From the NCBI RefSeq assembly GCF_000025305.1, contig NC_013740.1, forward strand, positions 806,001 through 870,000: a DNA stretch of 64,000 bases, read 5' to 3'. Both the position numbers and the translations under genes were made by a program. Positions 20,001 to 28,418 of this stretch are shown here, in pieces. The DNA comes from Acidaminococcus fermentans DSM 20731 (lineage in GTDB: Bacteria; Bacillota; Negativicutes; Acidaminococcales; Acidaminococcaceae). Each line of letters begins with the position of its first letter. The first letter of the stretch is position 1. The notes beneath the pieces were generated by a model, which saw only the letters and a list, made by a program, of their open reading frames with translations, had not been told where the DNA came from and did not search any database.

Positions 20001-21779
20001 ACGAAAGGGAATGTAGGGAAGGAAAAAATCGAGAAAGCCGCTCTTGTAGTAGACACGAAAGGAGATACCCGGATTTACGGGGATGTGACCAACGTAGCCA
20101 AGGATGTGAAAAATGCAGCCAGCTTCCATGTGGCAGGCGGCACGGATCAGACGGTCAATGGGGATGCAGTAGACAGCATCCTGAGAGAACTGAACCTGAC
20201 CACGTCCTCTGGTGCTCTGGTAACGGATACAACTGGCAAAATAAAGACAGGTGATGCCAATACGGATCCAGGCTATGACATCAAGGCGGCTTTCAACAAG
20301 GACCTGACGAACTATACGGTAACGAAAGGCGTCGTAGGGAAGGAAAAGATTCAGAAGGCCACTCTCCATTTGTCCACGGGTGACTATGAGGCAGCCTATG
20401 GGGCAGCAGATAAAGTAACAACGGACTTGCAGAGTGCTACTACGATTAAAGGCGAGACCAATGGGGATAAGTTGACTGACTTGGTTCCTCAAATCGGTAT
20501 CAAGAATACTTCTGGAGCTCTTCTCAAAGAAGAAACCACTCCTGGCACGGGCAGAACTGCTGATGTGAAGTACAAAGCTGATGGAAAAACTCCGGATAGT
20601 TATGAAATTACCACGGAATTCAACAAGTCCTTGGACAACTACGATGTGGTACTGGATAAACCTGGTACCGTCACCCTGACCCCGGTGGCCATCACCGTGG
20701 ATAACGAGATGATCCAGACCTACGGTTCGGCGGACCGGTCCTTCAAGGAAATCGCTACGCCGCCTCTGGTGAATGGGGATACCATTTCCACAGCTGGGCT
20801 CACCATGGCCCCCAAAGCTGGCGGGGCCTATGAAACCAACCGGGCCGGACGGACCACGGCGGATGTCGGAACCTACAAGGATGACCTGGCATTCAGCGGC
20901 GGCGGGATCGTCCATGAGGATGGAACCACCGAATCCAGCGGGAACTACAAAGTCACCATCAAAGGGGTCATCATCGTCAACAAGGCGGACCTCCACGTCA
21001 ACACCAAGGATGTGACCACGCCTTTTGGCACCGTGAAGTTCACTACGTCCGGGGTGCAGGGCCTGACCAACGGGGACGAAAAGAACGTATCCGACCTGAA
21101 GTTCAACTACGGGTCCTACGGGAACGCCTACCTGGACAACAATTCCTACACCAACGCTCCCGGGCGGTATGAGTTCACCACGGAGACCACCAACCAGTAC
21201 CTGGACTTCCTGAAAAACTACAACACCCTGGGCGGGGATGCCACGGTGACCATCACCCCGGTGGACAAACCGGTGAAGCCGGACATCACCCCGGAGAAAC
21301 CCAATCCGGTGCCCGAAGGGAAAGGCGAAGTGGAAGAACCTTCCATGGACGATTTCCGTGGGGAAGAAGAACACCGGGACGGTGGACGGACCTGGTACCG
21401 GGAAAAGAAATCCATCCCCTTCTTCAAAGTGCTGGACGGCAAAGTGACCAACTACGGAACCTTTGACGTGGAAAGCATGCCGGAGAAGGTGGAGATCACT
21501 CCCAGCGGCATGCGGCTGCCGGAACCGGATCAGCCTGAGACCCAGCACCGGGAATACACCACCACCCTGACCCTGCCGGGCGGGGACGGGACCTACCGGC
21601 TGGTGTACAACGGAGTATCCTTCGATATCCACCCGGTAGATACAGCAGCCCGCCAGCTGCTGGAAGCAGGGGACCCGAAGAAAAACGAAGAACTGTCCGA
21701 AGCTGCCCTCCACACCGGGTTCCAGAAAATGGGCCTGGGGCTGGAAGACCTGAAGGCAGTGTATGTGAGATTCAATTGA
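16875..21779 (+). CDS. FHA-like exoprotein, C-terminal part with MBG-type repeats (-1 frame)
   Basis: The meaningful part begins at about 16968 (KKNADGTYSYTTEAK), directly continuing the upstream frame after the A8 tract. The ATG at 16875 has no ribosome site and its first 30 residues overlap the other frame, so it is unlikely to be a real start. The middle is a Thr/Gly/Asn-rich beta-helix region. From about 18700 on, it becomes a series of MBG-like units, each with a TYGD or YGxx motif (QTYGDKTYT, TTYGKEFDG, RTYGDVTNV, RIYGDVTNV, QTYGSADRS). It ends in a Pro/Glu-rich linker (VDKPVKPDITPEKPNPVPEG) and a small terminal domain. No membrane anchor or LPXTG motif is visible. It is probably a surface adhesin. 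Confidence 0.8.
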   Translation: MESTGRKAGSGIPGSQFRSFLSFCRDQLYKKNADGTYSYTTEAKSFEQGESHYAFHELKPGDVNGTNWTYKDSESTLDTQHTRWYATTTAGTGYNSFIMEGTTPETSQMSINEWLIYYRRTEPENYAVKYANGNTNAKTNLVTYDTIKNDATKMETLKSDISALIAHNWFASEKLAQSGTGANPGDSYLATITTALENSLSTPNSQKTLWVGGMGSGVRNKTNDKNTNPYSQYPADPSHQDGFYWVTGPEGLVTNENGTKGTKFWDTSKSYWNKDLKKSNYGEQVYGYTKWSSWSGGGQPDNSAPFLTVGYGNNNAWDDAAIDGGTTVGFVQETNLYNSSLNIKTDGGKVTLQGDLGKSVGLDTVKIDAGSGSVTTGNTTNTATKYNHGTIYADHGVYINGGEVTVGGEIHSGGTNVEATRNADASFKEYLDNVTIQSSGNLIVHGIEVNASTDSKGNTTSRTDVEGGKIKLTSTGTEGTITLGDGVDYNGKNTNGGVLKAASTTQGAVIIDAQGSKGGFVNKTTAENAIVTGETTDANGKKVTGTWQVYSASPDKDTFGTNLNSGTDAQWTSISASNTIATKNKYGKTPNSYSDTSSNKFIFQATPVITLYADDYLKTYGDEVSAHTLKKLLHGKEVFTGLDGQKHNMTDYSSAFQEKDYTEYVSGEDTVTVTSVGSNATATRIGGKYEATEKSGADGKNAVYDLTVNLNDAKALDGYAIDMENGKLEIKKRSVTITSSSEQTYGDKTYTSWNDKKNGFANGDEKNFTYEHGIKSGSAYETNLNKTTGRTTADAGEYQNSVYYSNPTISGKKNADGTDDSDFFNENYTFDTTNSIGSIKVNKADLTLTLKDVSTTYGKEFDGKTYGYKKDAADLQGLTNGDAATAITDVLKDSDFTYVNGGAKSDPDNQAVKTQNAGSYQIIGSTSKTLDNYNIKVVKPGTSKVEKATLVVDTKGNTRTYGDVTNVADDVANAASFHEAGGTNQTVNGDTVDSILKELNLSTDSKAQIKDEKGNVVKTGNANLDGYDIDATFKTELTNYTVTKGNVGKEKIEKAALVVDTKGDTRIYGDVTNVAKDVKNAASFHVAGGTDQTVNGDAVDSILRELNLTTSSGALVTDTTGKIKTGDANTDPGYDIKAAFNKDLTNYTVTKGVVGKEKIQKATLHLSTGDYEAAYGAADKVTTDLQSATTIKGETNGDKLTDLVPQIGIKNTSGALLKEETTPGTGRTADVKYKADGKTPDSYEITTEFNKSLDNYDVVLDKPGTVTLTPVAITVDNEMIQTYGSADRSFKEIATPPLVNGDTISTAGLTMAPKAGGAYETNRAGRTTADVGTYKDDLAFSGGGIVHEDGTTESSGNYKVTIKGVIIVNKADLHVNTKDVTTPFGTVKFTTSGVQGLTNGDEKNVSDLKFNYGSYGNAYLDNNSYTNAPGRYEFTTETTNQYLDFLKNYNTLGGDATVTITPVDKPVKPDITPEKPNPVPEGKGEVEEPSMDDFRGEEEHRDGGRTWYREKKSIPFFKVLDGKVTNYGTFDVESMPEKVEITPSGMRLPEPDQPETQHREYTTTLTLPGGDGTYRLVYNGVSFDIHPVDTAARQLLEAGDPKKNEELSEAALHTGFQKMGLGLEDLKAVYVRFN
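19707..20348 (+). repeat. Two tandem 321-bp (107-residue) MBG units in the exoprotein gene
   Basis: Units 19707-20027 and 20028-20348 share the same length and most residues, for example LVVDTKG, YGDVTNVA, NAASFH, AGGT, QTVNGD and VDSIL. A third, more divergent unit begins at 20349. Neighbouring units of this kind can recombine and change protein length. Confidence 0.85.
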
Positions 21780-21784
21780 ATAAG

Positions 21785-21833
21785 GGTCGCGGACCGCGAC
21801 CGGGGTGTGGAAATTTTCCACACCCCCTTTTTC
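21785..21833 (+). terminator. Double-hairpin terminator after the exoprotein gene
   Basis: A first hairpin GGTCGCGG-A-CCGCGACC (21785-21801) is followed at once by a second with GGGGTGTGG / CCACACCCC arms (21802-21826) and a T-rich tail. Confidence 0.88.
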
Positions 21834-21849
21834 TTTCCTCACAATATGG

Positions 21850-21855
21850 TATAAT
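21850..21855 (+). promoter_or_regulatory. Candidate -10 box of prmA
   Basis: TATAAT, 31 bp before the prmA start and just after the terminator. The -35 region is T-rich and not a good match. Confidence 0.45.
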
Positions 21856-21886
21856 AATACGATATCTGTACAAAGGAGCGTTACAT

Positions 21887-22828
21887 ATGGAATCTTGGCT
21901 GCAAGTGAGTATAAAAGTCACCCATGAGGCTGTGGAAGCCGTGGCGGATCTGCTTCGGGAAGTGGGGGCCCGGAACGGGGTGGAAATCGAAGACCCTCTG
22001 CTGCTGAACCAGCTGCGGGAAAGCGCCACCTGGGAACTCTGCGACATTCCCCATCAGGAAAATACGGAGGTGGTCACCGTTTCCGCCTACTATCCGGAAA
22101 ATGACCAGCTCCAGGAAAAACTGGATGCCATCGAACAGGGCCTCCAGACCATTGAAGAACGGATCGGGAAATTCCGCTTCGGGCCCACCCTGTTCCGGCA
22201 GATCAGTGAAAAGGACTGGGCCAACACCTGGAAACAGTACTTCCACACCACCAAAGTGGGAAAGAAAATCGTGATCAAACCTTCCTGGGAAACCTACGAA
22301 CCCCAGGGGGAAGAAAAGGTCATCGCCCTGGATCCGGGCATGGCCTTTGGCACCGGCACCCATGCCACCACCAGCATGTGCATCCAGCGGCTGGAAGAAC
22401 TGGTGACGCCGGATTGTGAAGTGTTCGATGTGGGCACCGGCAGCGGCATCCTGGCCATGGCAGCAGCTCTGTTGGGAGCCAAAACCATCCACGCGGTGGA
22501 CATCGATGAAAAGGCCGTGGAAGTGGCCAGGGAGAACATTGCCCAGAACGGCCTCAGCGACCGGGTCACCGTGAACCAGGGGAACCTTTTGGATGGCACC
22601 CCGGGCCAGGCAGACCTGATCATTGCCAACATCATTGCGGACATCATCATCCTGGTGCTGCCGGAAGTGGCGGTGAAGCTGCGGCAGAACGGCCGGTTCC
22701 TGGCCAGCGGCATCATCGAGGAACGGCTGCCGGATGTGGAAAAAGCGGCGAAGGAAAACGGCTTCACCTTCCTGGATGTGAAACGGAAGGCGGGCTGGTG
22801 CGCCGTGACCATGGGAAAGGAAGACTGA
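21887..22828 (+). CDS. prmA: Ribosomal protein L11 methyltransferase
   Basis: A protein of 313 residues from the ATG at 21887, which follows AAAGGAG at 9-nt spacing; the longer open frame starts inside the previous terminator. It carries the SAM-binding sequence FDVGTGSGILAMAAALLGA, preceded by the PrmA-typical LDPGMAFGTGTHATT, and NIIADIIILVLPE as the later NxxA-type motif. It trimethylates ribosomal protein L11. It overlaps functionally and physically with rsmE, which starts 2 bp after its stop, so the two are translationally coupled. Confidence 0.93.
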   Translation: MESWLQVSIKVTHEAVEAVADLLREVGARNGVEIEDPLLLNQLRESATWELCDIPHQENTEVVTVSAYYPENDQLQEKLDAIEQGLQTIEERIGKFRFGPTLFRQISEKDWANTWKQYFHTTKVGKKIVIKPSWETYEPQGEEKVIALDPGMAFGTGTHATTSMCIQRLEELVTPDCEVFDVGTGSGILAMAAALLGAKTIHAVDIDEKAVEVARENIAQNGLSDRVTVNQGNLLDGTPGQADLIIANIIADIIILVLPEVAVKLRQNGRFLASGIIEERLPDVEKAAKENGFTFLDVKRKAGWCAVTMGKED

Positions 22829-22829
22829 C

Positions 22830-23564
22830 GTGTACCGGTTCTTTGTACCCCGGGATTTCGGGGAAACCATGTCCATCGACGGGCAGGACGCCCATCACAT
22901 CACCCATGTGCTCCGGATGAAGCTGGGGGAACAGCTCCAGATCGTCAGCCTGGACCAGGTGGCGGCAGTGATGAAAATCACCGGCTTCGGAGAAAACCGG
23001 GTAGACCTGGCCCTGGTGGAGACCCTGGAAAAAAGCCATGAACCTTCGGTGAAGGTGACCCTGATCCAGGGGCTGCCCAAACAGGACAAACTGGAATGGG
23101 TGATCCAGAAAGCCATCGAGCTGGGGGTCACGGAGATCCGCCCGGCCATCATGGACCATTCCGTGGTGAAGGTGGATCCGGCCAAGGCGGCCAAAAAACA
23201 GGAACGGTGGCAGAAAATCGCCGAAGCGGCGGCCAAGCAGAGCAAGCGGGACATCATTCCCCAGGTGGCCCTGCCGGCGAAATTCCGGGACATTGTGACC
23301 CAGTGCCCGGCGGAACTGAAGATCGTGGCCTATGAAGTGGAAGATACCCGGGGCATCCGGGAGGTGCTGGCAGCCCACAAGGACGCCCGAACCATCGCCT
23401 TCCTGATCGGCCCCGAAGGGGGCATTTCCAAGGACGAGTTCGCCCTGACCCAGGAACTGGGCTGGCATTCGGTGAGCCTGGGGCCCCGGATCATGCGGAC
23501 GGAAACGGCGGCTCTGGCCACCCTGACGGCCATTATGTACGAAACAGGGAATTTGGGAGGATAA
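22830..23564 (+). CDS. rsmE: 16S rRNA (uracil(1498)-N(3))-methyltransferase
   Basis: A protein of 244 residues with a GTG start one base after the prmA stop codon. The N-terminal PUA-like domain (MYRFFVPRDF, DAHHITHVLRMKLGE) and the C-terminal SPOUT knot (IAFLIGPEGGISKDEF, SLGPRIMRTETAALATL) are both plain. It methylates U1498 of 16S rRNA. The prmA-rsmE-mtaB order is common in Firmicutes. Confidence 0.95.
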   Translation: MYRFFVPRDFGETMSIDGQDAHHITHVLRMKLGEQLQIVSLDQVAAVMKITGFGENRVDLALVETLEKSHEPSVKVTLIQGLPKQDKLEWVIQKAIELGVTEIRPAIMDHSVVKVDPAKAAKKQERWQKIAEAAAKQSKRDIIPQVALPAKFRDIVTQCPAELKIVAYEVEDTRGIREVLAAHKDARTIAFLIGPEGGISKDEFALTQELGWHSVSLGPRIMRTETAALATLTAIMYETGNLGG

Positions 23565-23576
23565 GGAAAACACAGC

Positions 23577-24890
23577 ATGAAGAAAATCGCTTTTTATACA
23601 CTGGGATGCAAGGTGAACCAGTCGGATACCGCATCCATGGAAAAACTCTTCCGGGATGCCGGGTTCCAGATCGTGGATTTTGAAGAGCCGGCGGACATCT
23701 GTCTCATCAACACCTGCGTGGTCACCAACATGGGCCAGAGCAAAAGCCGGAAAATCATCCACCGGGCGGCCCGGCGGGATCCCAAGCCTCTGATCGTGGT
23801 CACCGGCTGCTATCCCCAGACTTCTCCGGACGAAGTGGTCCACATCGACGGGGTGGACCTGATCATCGGCAACCAGGACCGGAGCAAAGTGGTGGAACTG
23901 GTCCGGGAACGGCTGGGAGAAAGCCCGGACGAAGCCCCCATCAATGCGGTCCACGACCTGCCGGTGGGACGGGAATTCGAAGAACTGGATGCGGCGGTGG
24001 ATGCCAGCCGGAACCGGGCCTTCCTGAAGATCCAGGAAGGGTGCGACCAGTACTGCGCCTACTGCATCATCCCCTATGCCCGGGGCCATCTCCGTTCCCG
24101 GTCCCTGGACAACATCCGGGAAGAAGTGGCCAAACTGACGGCGGAACAGTACAAGGAAATCGTCCTCATCGGTATCCATCTGGGCTGCTACGGCAAGGAA
24201 ATCCCCGGCGGTCCCCATCTTTCTGATGCGGTGAAGGCGGCCCTTTCCGCCGAGCCCCAGGTGCCCCGGCTGCGGCTGGGCAGCCTGGAAAGCGTGGAAG
24301 TGGAAGATGCCCTGCTGGACCTGATGGCCCGGGAGCCCCGGCTGTGCGCCCATCTCCATCTGCCCCTCCAGGCCGGCTGCGACAGCACCCTGGCCCGGAT
24401 GCACCGTCCCTATGATACGGCCAAATTCGCCCAGCTGCTGGAAAAGATCCGGAGCCTGGTGCCCAATGTGGCCATTACCACGGACGTGATCGTGGGCTTC
24501 CCCGGCGAGACGGAAGAAGATTTCCAGGCTTCCCTGGACTTCATCCGCCAGTGCCGGTTCAGCAAGATCCACATCTTCCCTTATTCCCAGCGGAAGGGGA
24601 CCCCGGCAGCGGTGATGCCGGACCAGATCTCCAACCAGGAAAAACAGGAACGGGTCCACCGGCTGGAAGAGGTGGACCGGGAAGGGAATCTGGCCTACCG
24701 GAAGGAACAGATCGGTCAGGAAAGCACCGTGCTCTGGGAACGCCGGAACAAAAACAACGGCCTGTGGGAAGGACTGACTCCCGGTTATGTGCGGGTGTAC
24801 GCGGACAGCCCGGAAAACATGAAGGGAAAAATTTCTGCCGTTCGGCTGGAAAATCTCTTTGAGGACGGGCTGAAGGGTGGTATAATATAA
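23577..24890 (+). CDS. mtaB: tRNA t6A37 methylthiotransferase MtaB
   Basis: A protein of 437 residues that adds the methylthio group to t6A37 of tRNAs reading ANN codons. It has the N-terminal MTTase domain (YTLGCKVNQSDT, with Cys11, then INTCVVTN and VVTGCYPQ) supplying three cysteines. The radical SAM motif follows in EGCDQYCAYCIIPYARG, and a C-terminal TRAM-like domain lies at about 375-437. The CKVNQ variant separates it from MiaB. It is 12 bp after rsmE. Confidence 0.93.
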   Translation: MKKIAFYTLGCKVNQSDTASMEKLFRDAGFQIVDFEEPADICLINTCVVTNMGQSKSRKIIHRAARRDPKPLIVVTGCYPQTSPDEVVHIDGVDLIIGNQDRSKVVELVRERLGESPDEAPINAVHDLPVGREFEELDAAVDASRNRAFLKIQEGCDQYCAYCIIPYARGHLRSRSLDNIREEVAKLTAEQYKEIVLIGIHLGCYGKEIPGGPHLSDAVKAALSAEPQVPRLRLGSLESVEVEDALLDLMAREPRLCAHLHLPLQAGCDSTLARMHRPYDTAKFAQLLEKIRSLVPNVAITTDVIVGFPGETEEDFQASLDFIRQCRFSKIHIFPYSQRKGTPAAVMPDQISNQEKQERVHRLEEVDREGNLAYRKEQIGQESTVLWERRNKNNGLWEGLTPGYVRVYADSPENMKGKISAVRLENLFEDGLKGGII

Positions 24891-24917
24891 GGGATTCCAT
24901 GAACAGGGGGTGAGACT

Positions 24918-25253
24918 GTGACTGACTGCGTATTCTGCAAAATCGTTTCCGGGGAGATTCCCAGCAAACGGGTTTACGAAGATGACCAGGTGATCGTGAT
25001 CAACGATCTGAATCCCGGGGCGCCGGTCCATGTGCTGGTGATTCCCAAGGAACATACGGAGAACATCCTCACCGCATCCCCTGAGATCCTGGTCCATGTG
25101 AAAAAGGTTCTGCCCGAAATCGTCAAGAAACTGGGCATTGCCGAAAAAGGATTCCGCGTTGTGGTGAACACCGGCGTGGAAGGGGGACAGACCGTGCCCC
25201 ATCTGCATTTCCACATTTTAGGCGGAAAAGAATTGGGCTGGCCGCCCTGCTGA
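24918..25253 (+). CDS. Histidine triad (HIT/HINT) nucleotide-binding protein
   Basis: A protein of 111 residues starting with GTG (CAGGGGGTGAG upstream). CVFCKIVSGEIPSKRVYEDD at the N-terminus and the triad TVPHLHFHILGG near residue 100 are diagnostic of HINT-type purine nucleoside phosphoramidases. Full length for the family. Confidence 0.93.
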   Translation: MTDCVFCKIVSGEIPSKRVYEDDQVIVINDLNPGAPVHVLVIPKEHTENILTASPEILVHVKKVLPEIVKKLGIAEKGFRVVVNTGVEGGQTVPHLHFHILGGKELGWPPC

Positions 25254-25272
25254 GAAAACAGCAGATTTTCTG

Positions 25273-25302
25273 TTGACAGAGACTGCGTTTTTACGGTATA
25301 AT
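25273..25302 (+). promoter_or_regulatory. Promoter of rpsU
   Basis: TTGACA (25273-25278), an 18-bp spacer and TATAAT (25297-25302): both boxes are perfect consensus. The leader before rpsU is about 55 nt. Confidence 0.88.
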
Positions 25303-25361
25303 GGCTAGGTGTTAATGTTAAATTACACTTCCCGAAAGAGATCGTGGAGGGAGGGATATAG

Positions 25362-25538
25362 ATGACTGAGATCAGAGTTGGCAAAACCGAATCTTTGGAC
25401 AGCGCTCTGCGTCGTTTCAAACGGGCTACGCAGAAGGCTGGCGTTCTGTCCGAAGTGAGAAAACGCGAACATTATGAAAAACCCAGCGTAAGACGGAAAA
25501 AGAAGTCTGAAGCTGCTAGAAAACGCAAATCCAGATAA
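25362..25538 (+). CDS. rpsU: 30S ribosomal protein S21
   Basis: A small basic protein of 58 residues. [18 protein letters not shown] and [12 protein letters not shown] are the conserved S21 segments, and the C-terminus is Lys/Arg-rich. The ribosome site GGAGGGAGG lies 8-10 nt before the ATG. It is followed by the GatB/YqeY gene, the usual rpsU-yqeY pairing of Firmicutes. Confidence 0.96.
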   Translation: MTEIRVGKTESLDSALRRFKRATQKAGVLSEVRKREHYEKPSVRRKKKSEAARKRKSR

Positions 25539-25569
25539 TCTTCATTGACTTGATTTGGGGGCGTGGAAG

Positions 25570-26019
25570 ATGTCTTTACGAGAGATTCTGCAAACCGATA
25601 TGAAACAGGCCATGAAAGACCGGGAAAACGGCAAGCTTCGGCTGGCCGTTTTGCGTATGGTATGGGCTGCCATTCGGAACAAAGAAATTGACGAAAAGAC
25701 AGAACTGAAGGATGACGCCGTTCTGGCTGTCATCATGAAGGAAGTCAAACAGAGAGAAGATACCATCAAAGAGGTCAAGGATGCCAACCGTCCTGATGTG
25801 GTGGAGAAAAATCAGCAGGAAATCGAAGTGCTGAAGAAGTATCTGCCTCAGCAGCTCAGTGACGAAGAGCTGAAGGCCATTGTAGCGGAAGCCATTGAAA
25901 AGACCGGCGCCAAATCCATGAAGGATATGGGCAAGGTCATGGGCACCGTAATGGCACGGACCAAAGGCCAGGCCAGCGGTCAGCGGGTCAACGCCATGGT
26001 GAAATCCCTGTTGGGCTGA
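25570..26019 (+). CDS. GatB/YqeY domain protein
   Basis: A protein of 149 residues from the ATG at 25570. Segments such as LRMVWAAIRNKEID, LKKYLPQQLSDEEL and DMGKVMGTVMARTKGQASG match the YqeY family, which resembles the tRNA-binding tail of the GatB amidotransferase subunit. Exact function is unknown, though the family is linked with rpsU. A terminator follows directly. Confidence 0.92.
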   Translation: MSLREILQTDMKQAMKDRENGKLRLAVLRMVWAAIRNKEIDEKTELKDDAVLAVIMKEVKQREDTIKEVKDANRPDVVEKNQQEIEVLKKYLPQQLSDEELKAIVAEAIEKTGAKSMKDMGKVMGTVMARTKGQASGQRVNAMVKSLLG

Positions 26020-26032
26020 GAGAAAAGAGAGA

Positions 26033-26064
26033 AGGGCTGTTGCATAAGCAACGGCTCTTTTTTT
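26033..26064 (+). terminator. Terminator of the rpsU-yqeY unit
   Basis: AGGGCTGTTGC and GCAACGGCTCT pair, with two G-U pairs, around ATAA and run into T7. Confidence 0.85.
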
Positions 26065-26068
26065 ATGC

Positions 26069-26074
26069 TATAAT
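26069..26074 (+). promoter_or_regulatory. Candidate -10 box of the aminotransferase gene
   Basis: TATAAT, 34 bp before the start and immediately after the terminator T tract. The -35 would lie inside the terminator stem and is not a good match. Confidence 0.4.
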
Positions 26075-26107
26075 GATACCAATACACACAGAAACACAGG
26101 TGATCTT

Positions 26108-27292
26108 ATGGTAAACGAAAAAATGTATGAACTGGGTTCCAAAAAATCCACCATCCGGACCATTTTTGAATACGGCCAGAAACGAGCCAAAGAGGTGGGG
26201 GCGGAGAACATCTGCGACTTCAGTCTGGGCAACCCCAATGTGCCGGCGCCGGACTATATCAAGGATGCGGTCATCGACATCATGAACGAACTGCCGCCCC
26301 AGGCCATCCACAGCTATACGGTGGCTCCCGGGAAACCGGAAGTCCGGGAAACCCTGGCCAAAGACATCAATCGCCGGTTTGGCACCCATTTCACCGGGGC
26401 CAACCTGTTCATGGTGGGCGGCGCTGCAGCGGCCATTACCATCTCCTTCAAGGCCCTGGCGGAAGCGGGGGACAACTTCATCGCCTTTGCTCCCTTCTTC
26501 CCGGAATACCGGTGCTTTGTGGAATCCACCGGAGCCAGCCTGAAAGTGGTGCCGGCCCGGACGGAAGATTTCCAGATCGATTTCAACGCCTTTGAAAAAC
26601 TGGTGGATGCCCACACCAAAGGGGTCATCGTCAACTCTCCCAACAACCCCAGCGGGGTGGTGTATTCGGAAGAAACCATCAAAAATCTGGCCGCGGTGCT
26701 GGAAAAGAAGGAAAAGGAATACGGCCATCCCATTTTCATCATCGCCGATGAACCCTACCGGGAAATCGTCTATGGGGATATCCAGGTGCCTTACATTCCC
26801 CTGTACTACAAAAATACCCTGGTGTGCTATTCCTACAGCAAATCTTTCTCCCTGCCCGGGGAACGGATCGGGTACATCGTGGTGCCCAATGAAGTGGCAG
26901 ATTTTGCCAAAGTGTTCGGCGCCATTGCCGGGGCTGCCCGGGTGGAATGCCATGTGAATGCTCCGTCCCTGTGGCAGCTGGTGGTGGCCCGGTGCGCCGG
27001 GAAACCCTCCAACATAGCGCCCTATGAACGGAACGGCCAGCTGCTGTACCAGGGCCTGAAAGAAGCCGGATTCACCGTGCTGAAGCCCCAGGGGGCCTTC
27101 TACCTGTTCCCCAAATGCCTTGAAGAGGACGATTACGCCTTCTGTGAACGGGCCAAAAAGTACGATCTGCTTCTGGTGCCGGGGACGGATTTCGGCTGCC
27201 CGGGTTATTTCCGCGCCAGCTACTGCATCAGCTATGATACCATCAAAAAATCCCTGCCCCTGTTCAAGAAACTGGCGGAGGAATACAAATAA
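26108..27292 (+). CDS. PLP-dependent aminotransferase, class I/II
   Basis: A protein of 394 residues of the fold-type I aspartate aminotransferase superfamily. NSPNNPSGVVY (substrate/cofactor asparagine), IIADEPYREIVYG (cofactor aspartate) and SYSKSFSLPGERIGY (the PLP lysine within SKS) are all present. The N-terminal region is unusual in starting with a long helix before FSLGNPNVPAPDY. The substrate cannot be assigned. It appears to be a single-gene unit between a terminator and a repeat-containing gap. Confidence 0.88.
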   Translation: MVNEKMYELGSKKSTIRTIFEYGQKRAKEVGAENICDFSLGNPNVPAPDYIKDAVIDIMNELPPQAIHSYTVAPGKPEVRETLAKDINRRFGTHFTGANLFMVGGAAAAITISFKALAEAGDNFIAFAPFFPEYRCFVESTGASLKVVPARTEDFQIDFNAFEKLVDAHTKGVIVNSPNNPSGVVYSEETIKNLAAVLEKKEKEYGHPIFIIADEPYREIVYGDIQVPYIPLYYKNTLVCYSYSKSFSLPGERIGYIVVPNEVADFAKVFGAIAGAARVECHVNAPSLWQLVVARCAGKPSNIAPYERNGQLLYQGLKEAGFTVLKPQGAFYLFPKCLEEDDYAFCERAKKYDLLLVPGTDFGCPGYFRASYCISYDTIKKSLPLFKKLAEEYK

Positions 27293-27375
27293 AACCATTT
27301 ACCCATGAGGGACCAGTTTAGGGCGGGTTCCCCGGCGTGGAACCCCTGCGGAGCCGATGGACGGAGTCGGGAAGC

Positions 27376-27404
27376 TGTAGGGGCCGCACGCCGGGCGGCC
27401 CGCC
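27376..27404 (+). repeat. Dispersed GC-rich repeat (TAGGGGCCGCACGCCGGGCG type), copy 1
   Basis: One of about nine copies in this window; others lie near 37575, 38420, 41160, 42311, 49133, 53612, 53701 and 63443. This copy lies between convergently unrelated genes with no coding potential of its own. Confidence 0.7.
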
Positions 27405-27431
27405 CCTGTCTGTAAAAAGGAGGTCCACGCT

Positions 27432-28301
27432 GTGAGCGCCCTTTTGATGATCGTATCCTTTTTTGTCAACTATATGCTCCTGTCCCTGTGGAGCCCGTTC
27501 TTCCTGCTGCTGGCGGCATTCCTGCTGCCGCCCCAGACCATTCGCACCCTGGATGCCAATCCCGGGTGGCAGGAATGGCTGATGACGGTGCTGATCCTGG
27601 TACCGGGGCTGCTGATGCAGCTTCCCTTTTTCCAGCGGGTGATGATCTTTACCAGCGGCTGGAAATCCGCCCGGGGACCTTACCAACAGGTGCTGGAACA
27701 GGCCCTGGAACCGGTGATCCAACGGGGCGGGCTCCAGGGGGAAACCTTTCACCTGTATGTGAACCCGGAAAAATCCTTCAACGCCTGTGCCCTGGGGGAC
27801 AACAACATCATTGTCAACGAGCCCATGTTCCAGTATTTTACGGTAGAGGAACTGTCCGGGATCCTGGCCCACGAAATGGGTCACCTGCAGAAAGGGCACA
27901 CATGGAAGCTGCTGCTGCTCTGTGGCATGTCCACAGCCAACCGGGCCTGCTTCCGGATCTACAGCCTGTTCCTGGCCCTTCTGACGGTGCTCCAGTTCAT
28001 CCCCATCCTGGGGTTCATCCTGGTGTTCTTCTGTATTGTGATGAACTTCATCCTCCGGTTGGGGAACTGGCTCCTGGGGTGGCCTCTTACCCTGTTCAAC
28101 CGGTACTGCTCCCGGCAGGATGAATATGCCGCCGATGCCTACGCCTGCCAGCTGGGCCTGGGACCGGAACTGTACAGCGGCCTGGCCAAACTGGACAGCC
28201 TGTACCACAGTCCCCAGCTGGGGTTCTTCGGGAAAATGCTCTCCGACCATCCTGCCACCGATGACAGGCTGGAACGGATAAGAGAGCAGTGCGGAATGTG
28301 A
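27432..28301 (+). CDS. M48-family zinc metalloprotease, membrane-bound
   Basis: A protein of 289 residues. It starts at a GTG after AAGGAGG and has two N-terminal hydrophobic segments (about 3-30 and 50-70). The zinc motif LAHEMGHLQKGH lies at about residue 150, a further hydrophobic pair follows (about 175-215), and the third zinc ligand is probably the glutamate in DEYAADAYA. This layout matches HtpX/Ste24-type proteases with the catalytic domain facing the cytosol. It probably clears misfolded membrane proteins, by family analogy. Confidence 0.87.
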   Translation: MSALLMIVSFFVNYMLLSLWSPFFLLLAAFLLPPQTIRTLDANPGWQEWLMTVLILVPGLLMQLPFFQRVMIFTSGWKSARGPYQQVLEQALEPVIQRGGLQGETFHLYVNPEKSFNACALGDNNIIVNEPMFQYFTVEELSGILAHEMGHLQKGHTWKLLLLCGMSTANRACFRIYSLFLALLTVLQFIPILGFILVFFCIVMNFILRLGNWLLGWPLTLFNRYCSRQDEYAADAYACQLGLGPELYSGLAKLDSLYHSPQLGFFGKMLSDHPATDDRLERIREQCGM

Positions 28302-28376
28302 GGAACGGAGAAAAGTACAAGGCCTCTGGCCGAACTCCACCACCGTCCTTTGCAGGGGACGGATAAGGAATGATAT

Positions 28377-28406
28377 CAGGAGCCGTGAAAACGGCACCTG
28401 ATTTTT
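28377..28406 (+). terminator. Terminator before the CarD gene
   Basis: CAGGAGCCGT / ACGGCACCTG arms with one mismatch, a GAAA loop and an ATTTTT tail. Confidence 0.7.
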
Positions 28407-28418
28407 CACGAAAAAATG

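Noticed and set aside
17091-21842. Long minus-strand frames (about 700 and 800 residues) opposite the exoprotein
   Set aside because: They lack ribosome sites and motifs, and the plus strand encodes clear MBG repeats.
21776-21886. Upstream extension of prmA
   Set aside because: It reads through the double-hairpin terminator and promoter. ATG 21887 has the ribosome site.
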